Assembly: GCA_024643705.1 (NCBI GenBank)
Contig: JAHEML010000060.1
Location: 1-10,376 of the forward strand
Source of the DNA: Caldilineaceae bacterium
GTDB lineage: Bacteria; Chloroflexota; Anaerolineae; Caldilineales; Caldilineaceae
DNA: 10,376 nucleotides
Reading direction: 5' to 3'
The notes under the pieces were generated by a model, which saw only the letters and a list, made by a program, of their open reading frames with translations, was not told the DNA's origin and did not search any database. The translations under genes and the position numbers were made by a program. Every line of letters begins with the position of its first letter. The stretch's first letter is position 1. Shown here one piece after another: positions 6,130 to 10,376 of this stretch.

Positions 6130-6900
6130 ATGTCAATATTCGACCAATTTCGTCTGAATGGCAAAACCGCGCTCGTCACCGGCTGCAAGCGGGGCATTGG
6201 CAAAGCCATGGCCCTGGCTTTGGCCGAAGCAGGCGCGGACATCATCGGCGTCAGTGCTAGTTTGGAGAGCAGCGGCAGCGAGATCGAACGGGAGGTCACG
6301 GCCCTGGGGCGCACCTTCCGGGGCTATCGCTGTGACTTTGCCGACCGATCTGCGCTCTACGCCTTCATCAGTCAGGTGCAGGCCGATACGCCGATCATCG
6401 ATATTCTGATCAACAACGCTGGCACAATCCTGCGCAAGCCCGCCGTCGAGCACCCCGACGAATACTGGGACCAGGTGTTGGAAGTCAACCTGAGCGCGCA
6501 ATTTGTTCTCAGCCGGGAGATCGGCAAAGGCATGGTGGAGCGGGGTCAAGGCAAAATCATCTTCACTGCTTCCGTGCTGACCTTTCAAGGTGGGATCACC
6601 GTGCCTGGCTACGCGGCCAGCAAAGGGGGCATCGGCCAGTTGACCAAGGCGCTTGCTAACGAATGGGCGGGTAAAGGCGTGCAGGTCAACGCGATTGCGC
6701 CGGGCTACGTGCGCACCGACAACAATCAGGCTCTGCAAGACGATCCCGTGCGTTTCAATGCCATTCTGCAACGGATCCCCGCGGGGCGCTGGGGCGAAGT
6801 GGAGGATTTCAAGGGGCCGGTGCTCTTCCTGGCCTCGGCCGCGTCCGACTGGGTGAATGGAGAGATTCTGACGGTGGACGGGGGCTGGATGGGGCGGTAG
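6130..6900 (+). CDS. kduD: KduD-like 2-deoxy-D-gluconate 3-dehydrogenase (short-chain dehydrogenase)
   Basis: 256-residue classical short-chain dehydrogenase/reductase, a cytosolic Rossmann enzyme. KduD interconverts 2-dehydro-3-deoxy-D-gluconate and 2,5-diketo-3-deoxygluconate with NAD(H) in pectin and uronate breakdown. The cofactor loop is TGCKRGIG (17-24); D69 lies after the fourth strand; NNAG is at 95-98; the catalytic set is N120, S148, Y161 and K165 (YAASK). Resemblance to KduD is specific: TALVTGC at the start, SVLTFQGGITVPGYAASK, ANEWA, NAIAPGYVRTDN, RIPAGRWG, and the ending VDGGWMGR. GGAG at 6120-6123 supports the ATG at 6130. It is divergent from the sugar-acid dehydratase, which would make a 2-keto-3-deoxy acid, so the pair makes sense as one pathway. 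The main alternative is a gluconate 5-dehydrogenase-like enzyme. Confidence 0.87.
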   Translation: MSIFDQFRLNGKTALVTGCKRGIGKAMALALAEAGADIIGVSASLESSGSEIEREVTALGRTFRGYRCDFADRSALYAFISQVQADTPIIDILINNAGTILRKPAVEHPDEYWDQVLEVNLSAQFVLSREIGKGMVERGQGKIIFTASVLTFQGGITVPGYAASKGGIGQLTKALANEWAGKGVQVNAIAPGYVRTDNNQALQDDPVRFNAILQRIPAGRWGEVEDFKGPVLFLASAASDWVNGEILTVDGGWMGR

Positions 6901-6915
6901 GCGGAGCGGCCATTT

Positions 6916-6939
6916 GTGCGGTTAAAAACCGCACCTACA
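6916..6939. repeat. Palindromic element behind the kduD-like gene
   Basis: GTGCGGTT-AAA-AACCGCAC (6916-6934) is a perfect 8-bp stem with a 3-base loop, followed by CTACA (6935-6939). On the minus strand it begins TGTAGGTGCGGTT, which resembles TGTAGAGCGGAT of the element at 1195-1227. It starts 16 bases after the stop codon. No T-run follows, so it is a weak terminator at best; a second, half-degenerate member of a dispersed repeat family is the better reading. Confidence 0.6.
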
Positions 6940-6980
6940 AGAATACATTTCACAATGTGCTGATCATCATGCTCCAATAT

Positions 6981-7009
6981 TTGACTGATTAGTCAATCGC
7001 CAATATACT
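6981..7009 (+). promoter_or_regulatory. TetR-gene promoter overlapped by its operator
   Basis: The -35 TTGACT (6981-6986) and -10 TATACT (7004-7009) are 17 bases apart. The inverted repeat TTGACT-GATT-AGTCAA (6981-6996) covers the -35 box and start of the spacer, which is where a repressor would block polymerase. The start point would be near 7016, right at the ATG (7017), so the message should be leaderless; no Shine-Dalgarno sequence is present. Self-repression by the TetR protein is inferred. Confidence 0.72.
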
Positions 7010-7016
7010 CACATCT

Positions 7017-7583
7017 ATGAACGATAAAAAGCAGCAACTACTGAAAGCATCAATCGAGCTGTTTGCCGCAGAAGGTTTCTGGAACACGCCCACGGCCAAG
7101 ATTGCCCGGCACGCGGGGGTAGCCACAGGAACCCTGTTCAACTATTTCCCATCCAAAGATGCGCTGATCAATGCTGTTTACGTGGAACTCAAGCACGAAT
7201 GGCGGGAGCACGTATTGGCGGGCTATCCTGAAGAGGCGGACGTGAAGAGCCGCTTGGAGCATATTTGGTTCCGCAACATCGATTGGGGTGTCAATCATTT
7301 CGACCATTATTCGCTGACCGAACAGCTTCGCATGGCAGATGTGCTCAGCGACGAGACCATCCGCCACCAGAACGAAGAATTGACCTTTTTGTACAAGGTA
7401 GTCTGCGATGGCTTTGATCAGGCCATCTTCAAAGAGATGGATATCGACTACTTCAATCGCATTGTATTGGCAGAACTGGATGCAACAGTGCGCTATGCTG
7501 TCGCCTTTGAAATCAAGGACATGGCGCTGACTAAGCTGATCATGACGAGTATCGACATTCTTTGGAATGGAATTGCACGATAA
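7017..7583 (+). CDS. TetR/AcrR-family transcriptional regulator
   Basis: 188-residue dimeric DNA-binding repressor of the TetR family, normal in length. The N-terminal three-helix DNA-binding domain spans about residues 5-50: helix 1 KKQQLLKASIELFAAEGF, then the helix-turn-helix TAKIARHAGVATGTLFNYF (26-44) with the family signature G38, T39, Y43, F44, and K47. The remaining residues form the variable ligand-binding and dimerisation domain, whose ligand cannot be predicted. The ATG at 7017 gives the standard N-terminus yet has no ribosome binding site, in keeping with a leaderless transcript. The same inverted repeat stands before this gene and before the next dehydrogenase gene, so the protein probably controls both. 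Confidence 0.93.
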   Translation: MNDKKQQLLKASIELFAAEGFWNTPTAKIARHAGVATGTLFNYFPSKDALINAVYVELKHEWREHVLAGYPEEADVKSRLEHIWFRNIDWGVNHFDHYSLTEQLRMADVLSDETIRHQNEELTFLYKVVCDGFDQAIFKEMDIDYFNRIVLAELDATVRYAVAFEIKDMALTKLIMTSIDILWNGIAR

Positions 7584-7589
7584 ATTTTT

Positions 7590-7618
7590 TTGACATCAAA
7601 TTTGACTGACCACTCAAT
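7590..7618 (+). promoter_or_regulatory. Possible promoter and second TetR operator before the SDR gene
   Basis: TTGACT-GACC-ACTCAA (7602-7617) repeats the operator at 6981-6996 with one arm base changed (C7613 for G). A consensus -35 TTGACA (7590-7595) precedes it; 17 bases on is CTCAAT (7613-7618), a weak -10 inside the operator. The arrangement suggests the dehydrogenase has its own repressible promoter as well as possible read-through from the regulator gene. The operator is more certain than the promoter. Confidence 0.55.
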
Positions 7619-7646
7619 CAAGGCGTGGCCCAAGGAGAGCGTACCA

Positions 7647-8570
7647 ATGAGTAAATGGACACCACAAGATATTCCCGACCTGACCGGCAAGGTCGTTGTC
7701 ATCACAGGGGCCAACAGCGGCATCGGTTTTGACACCGCACTAGAGGTTGCCCGCAAAGGCGCGACCACTATCATGGCTTGCCGCAACCCTCAGAAAGCCC
7801 AGAGCGCGCTGGCCCAGATCAAAGCCCAGGCCCCCAGCGCCCCGGTTGCGACCATGCAGCTAGACCTGGCAAGCCAGCGCTCTGTCCATCAATTCGCCCA
7901 GGCTTTCCTAGCCGAATATGATCGGCTGGACATCTTGATCAACAATGCGGGGATCATGATGGTTCCCTATGGGACGACGGAAGATGGGTTTGAACGCCAG
8001 CTTGGCACAAACCATTTGGGCCATTTCGCGCTAACGGGCCTGCTGATAGAGCGTATTCTGGCGACGCCGGGCGCGCGGGTCGTCAATGTCAGCAGCAACG
8101 CCCATAACTGGGGCGAGATGGATTTTGACAATTTGATGTACACAAATGGTCAGAGCTATACGCCATCTGCCGCCTATGGCCGTTCTAAGCTCGCCAACCT
8201 TCTCTTCACCTACGAGTTGCAGCGACGCTTTGAATCCACCAGCGCAGATGCCATCGCCACCGCGGCCCATCCCGGCATTTCCAACACCAACCTTGCCAGC
8301 CACATGCAAGATCGCTTCATCTTTCGGCTGCTAATCCCATTGATGGGGCTGTTTATGCAACCGGCGGCCATGGGCGCACTGCCCACCCTGCGGGCCGCGG
8401 TAGACCCACAGGCAAAGGGGGGCGATTACTTCGGCCCAGGTGGGATGAGGGAGATGCGGGGCAACCCTGTGCTCGTCACATCGAATAACGCTTCTCACAA
8501 CCTGACCGACGCCCAGAAATTGTGGGCAGTATCGGAGGAGTTAACCGGGGTCAAGATGCCGACAACCTGA
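7647..8570 (+). CDS. Short-chain dehydrogenase/reductase (retinol dehydrogenase/WWOX-like)
   Basis: 307-residue NAD(P)-dependent oxidoreductase of the longer SDR branch that includes retinol dehydrogenases and protochlorophyllide-reductase-like proteins. The cofactor loop TGANSGIG is at 20-27; R46 in ACRNPQKA after the second strand favours NADP; LDLAS (72-76) and NNAG (99-102) follow. Catalytic residues are N122 (TNHLGHF), S149 or S150 (VSSNAH), Y177 and K181 (YGRSK). The frame is open back to 7590, but AAGGAGAG at 7632-7639 selects the ATG at 7647. It follows the TetR gene by 63 bases and carries the same operator, so it is the likely regulated target. Such pairs often respond to a small hydrophobic or carbonyl compound; the substrate here is unknown. 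Confidence 0.9.
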   Translation: MSKWTPQDIPDLTGKVVVITGANSGIGFDTALEVARKGATTIMACRNPQKAQSALAQIKAQAPSAPVATMQLDLASQRSVHQFAQAFLAEYDRLDILINNAGIMMVPYGTTEDGFERQLGTNHLGHFALTGLLIERILATPGARVVNVSSNAHNWGEMDFDNLMYTNGQSYTPSAAYGRSKLANLLFTYELQRRFESTSADAIATAAHPGISNTNLASHMQDRFIFRLLIPLMGLFMQPAAMGALPTLRAAVDPQAKGGDYFGPGGMREMRGNPVLVTSNNASHNLTDAQKLWAVSEELTGVKMPTT

Positions 8571-8644
8571 CGGTGCAGCAATGAAACAAAATTATCTTCT
8601 TTGCCAGCCGAATCATATTCTCAACCCTAACGTGAGCCGAAACA

Positions 8645-9871
8645 ATGAACCTTCTTCAGCGCACCTTTCGTCGGTGGTGGCAAGTGCCCCGTCGGTCCAG
8701 CGATGCCATCGAGCACCGCACGGTCTCCTTTCTGGAGCTATTCTATGATCTTGTCTATGTCATGCTTATCGCCGAAGTGGCCCACACCCTGGCTGAACAT
8801 GTAGACGGGGCTGGCCTACTTCATTTTGTCTTCCTCTTTGTGATGGTCTGGTGGGCCTGGCTCAATGGAACCCTCTACCATGATCTGCATGGAAACAACG
8901 ATGTGCGCACGCGAATTTTCACCTTTTTGCAAATGATCACCGTGGCAGCGATGACCGTGTTTGCCCACGATGCTTTGGGTGAATCGTCAGTCGGTTTTGC
9001 CCTCTCGTATGCGGCATTTCTGGCAGTGTTGGGTTATCTTTGGTGGCGAACAGGGGTTTACGATCATCTGCACAAACCCCTTTCCACGCCCTACGTACGG
9101 GGATTTCTGGTCGCCTTTGCCCTCTTTATTGTCAGCGTATTTGTGGCTGCGCCTCTTCGTTTCTACCTATGGGGAGCAGCCCTGATCATGTCTCTGCTTC
9201 TCCCTTTCATCAGTTCCTGGCGGCAAGAATTGACAGAGGAAGAAACGGATGCCATGGAACAGTCGTTTACAATGAGCGCGTCGGGCAAGGAGCGCTTTGG
9301 CCTCTTCACCATCATCGTCCTGGGGGAGGTAATCGTTGGCGTGATCCGGGGTGTGCAGCAGGTGGATCAAATTGATTGGACCATCGGGATAACAGCCTTG
9401 CTGGGCATGATGGTGGCAATCGGCATCTGGTGGGTCTATTTTGATTTTCTCTCCCAGCAGAACCCCAGAGGCGGGCGCAACTCTACCATCATCTGGGCCT
9501 ACCTCCATCTGGCGTTGACCATGAGCATCGCGGCTGTCGGCGCGGCCATCCGCAATGTGGGCGAACACGCGGGGGATCACCTGCCCGACGATGTGCGCTG
9601 GTTGTTGGTGGGAGCCGTGGCTATGGCTTTTATCACCATCGCCCTGCTGATGCGTAACCTGGACAATCAAAACCGATATTGGCATATATACCAGGTGGGC
9701 AGCAACATTGTTATGGCCGCCGGATTTGCCGTGGCCCTGCTTGGTTTGACAAACCTGGATACCATTCCCCTGCTCGGCGCGCTGGTCGCGGTGATACTGG
9801 TTCCAGTGGCATCCGGGTTGTGGATGTACATGAAAGTACTCGACAGCGCAGGCGCAGCCCGGGTGGGATAA
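8645..9871 (+). CDS. ltrA: Low temperature requirement protein A (LtrA) family membrane protein
   Basis: 408-residue multi-spanning inner-membrane protein of the LtrA family (named from Listeria growth at low temperature; molecular activity not established). The hallmark ELFYDLVYV stands at residues 31-39 just after a basic N-terminus (RRWWQVPRR). Repeated hydrophobic stretches predict about ten or more spans. The conserved central block ERFGLFTIIVLGEVIVGV begins at E216. Length matches the family (about 370-420). The ATG at 8645 places the hallmark at the usual distance; only a weak GTGAG lies upstream. The gap of 74 bases behind the SDR gene contains no terminator hairpin, so it may be read through from the TetR/SDR unit, though no functional link is obvious. 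Confidence 0.9.
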   Translation: MNLLQRTFRRWWQVPRRSSDAIEHRTVSFLELFYDLVYVMLIAEVAHTLAEHVDGAGLLHFVFLFVMVWWAWLNGTLYHDLHGNNDVRTRIFTFLQMITVAAMTVFAHDALGESSVGFALSYAAFLAVLGYLWWRTGVYDHLHKPLSTPYVRGFLVAFALFIVSVFVAAPLRFYLWGAALIMSLLLPFISSWRQELTEEETDAMEQSFTMSASGKERFGLFTIIVLGEVIVGVIRGVQQVDQIDWTIGITALLGMMVAIGIWWVYFDFLSQQNPRGGRNSTIIWAYLHLALTMSIAAVGAAIRNVGEHAGDHLPDDVRWLLVGAVAMAFITIALLMRNLDNQNRYWHIYQVGSNIVMAAGFAVALLGLTNLDTIPLLGALVAVILVPVASGLWMYMKVLDSAGAARVG

Positions 9872-9935
9872 GTACAAGCTTCTCTGCTATCATAGACATC
9901 TACATTCCCACCCAGATTTCTCTCACCGGATTGCC

Positions 9936-10376
9936 ATGCCCCATCTATCCAACACACCCACCTTTTCCCCAGCAGATGCGGCAGACTTGGCCGCACAGGT
10001 CTACGGAATCGTCGCCCATGCCACGCCCCTGCCCGGCGAGCGGGACCAGAACTTCCGCCTGGACACGGCCACCGACGAAACATTTGTCCTGAAAATTGAC
10101 AACGGGCACGAAGATGCCGACCTGCTGGCCGCGCAGACCGAAGCACTGCGTCGCGCCGAGACAACAGGCATCTGCCCCCGCATTCTGCCAACCACCAGCG
10201 GCGACTGGATGACGCAAATCCAGGGACAAGGCAACAGCCGCCATTGGGTGCGCCTGCTCACATTTCTGCCCGGCACACCCCTGGCCCAGCAACGTCGCCA
10301 GACGCCTGCTCTGCTGGGGGATGTGGGCCGCCGGGTTGCCCAGGTGGATGCTGCACTGGTTGATTTTGACCACCCT
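9936..10376 (+). CDS. APH/choline-kinase-fold phosphotransferase, partial (5' portion)
   Basis: The frame is open from the ATG at 9936 to the window end (147 residues, no stop), so only the N-terminus is seen. FSPADAADLAAQVYGI, LPGERDQNFRLDT and FVLKID (K53, the ATP-binding lysine) match the start of the APH (aminoglycoside phosphotransferase/homoserine kinase II) fold. LPxERDQNF with this spacing is typical of the kinase domain that in many bacteria is fused to a class III aminotransferase (ethanolamine-phosphate phospho-lyase-like), sometimes with an M23 peptidase domain between. A stand-alone kinase cannot be excluded because the catalytic HxD loop lies downstream of the window. The 64 bases upstream hold no clear promoter or strong ribosome binding site. 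This is unlikely to be an antibiotic-resistance enzyme. Confidence 0.78.
   Translation, partial: MPHLSNTPTFSPADAADLAAQVYGIVAHATPLPGERDQNFRLDTATDETFVLKIDNGHEDADLLAAQTEALRRAETTGICPRILPTTSGDWMTQIQGQGNSRHWVRLLTFLPGTPLAQQRRQTPALLGDVGRRVAQVDAALVDFDHP

Noticed and set aside
5967..6314. Upstream open extension of the dehydratase frame to an ATG at 6314
   Set aside because: It overlaps the divergent KduD-like gene and its sequence does not belong to the family; MKITDIEV at 5966 is the standard N-terminus.
6133..6771. 212-codon minus-strand frame
   Set aside because: It is fully antisense to the KduD-like gene; no family resemblance, and explained by GC-rich third positions.
8581..8644. ATG at 8581 as a short gene or leader peptide before ltrA
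   Set aside because: No ribosome binding site, it runs out of frame into ltrA, and its product has no recognisable character.
9167..9877. 236-codon minus-strand frame, with further minus-strand frames up to 10373
   Set aside because: Antisense to ltrA and to the phosphotransferase gene; composition is His/Gln/Arg-rich without domains, typical of shadow frames.
1..10376. CRISPR array, tRNA/rRNA, insertion sequence, prophage or defence genes
   Set aside because: Looked for and not seen: no regularly spaced repeats, no cloverleaf, no transposase or integrase motifs.

Overview
The window looks like a chromosomal stretch of a moderately GC-rich, free-living bacterium, most likely a member of the Chloroflexota (Anaerolineae/Caldilinea type). 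This is inference. It rests on the Ala/Pro/Glu-rich linker after the lipobox of the solute-binding protein, the CUT1-type sugar transporter without its own ATPase, the LtrA membrane protein, and short palindromic elements flanked by TGTAG/CTACA placed just behind stop codons. I found no rRNA, tRNA, CRISPR array, transposase or phage gene.

Layout. (1) 1-851, minus strand: N-terminal 283 residues of an aldo/keto reductase whose 3' end lies outside the window. (2) 973-1188: an unrecognised 71-residue acidic protein with one C-terminal membrane segment, followed by a 33-base near-perfect palindrome. (3) 1259-4642: a sugar ABC importer operon with a good sigma-70-type promoter (TTGACA-17-TATGAT), a lipoprotein binding protein, an 18-bp intercistronic hairpin, and two MalF/MalG-type permeases whose genes are 3 bases apart. 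A strong terminator at 4694-4745 follows. (4) 4794-5966, minus strand: an enolase-superfamily sugar-acid dehydratase, divergent from (5) 6130-6900, a KduD-like 2-deoxy-D-gluconate 3-dehydrogenase. (6) 7017-8570: a TetR-family repressor gene and a second short-chain dehydrogenase, each preceded by a copy of one operator-like inverted repeat (TTGACT-N4-A[G/C]TCAA). The repressor mRNA appears leaderless. (7) 8645-9871: an LtrA (low temperature requirement) membrane protein. (8) 9936 to the end: the N-terminal part of an APH/choline-kinase-fold phosphotransferase.

How the genes may work together. Importer, dehydratase and KduD-like dehydrogenase fit a sugar-acid (aldonate/uronate) utilisation locus: uptake, dehydration to a 2-keto-3-deoxy acid, and redox interconversion of that acid. 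No importer ATPase, KDG kinase, KDPG aldolase or pathway-specific LacI/GntR regulator is visible, so these would have to lie elsewhere. The TetR/SDR pair looks like a separate, self-regulated module. I see no clearly new defence or mobile system. The points most worth a second look are the His-to-Arg change at a catalytic position of the dehydratase, the paired TetR operators with a leaderless start, the palindromic repeat family, and the small membrane protein.
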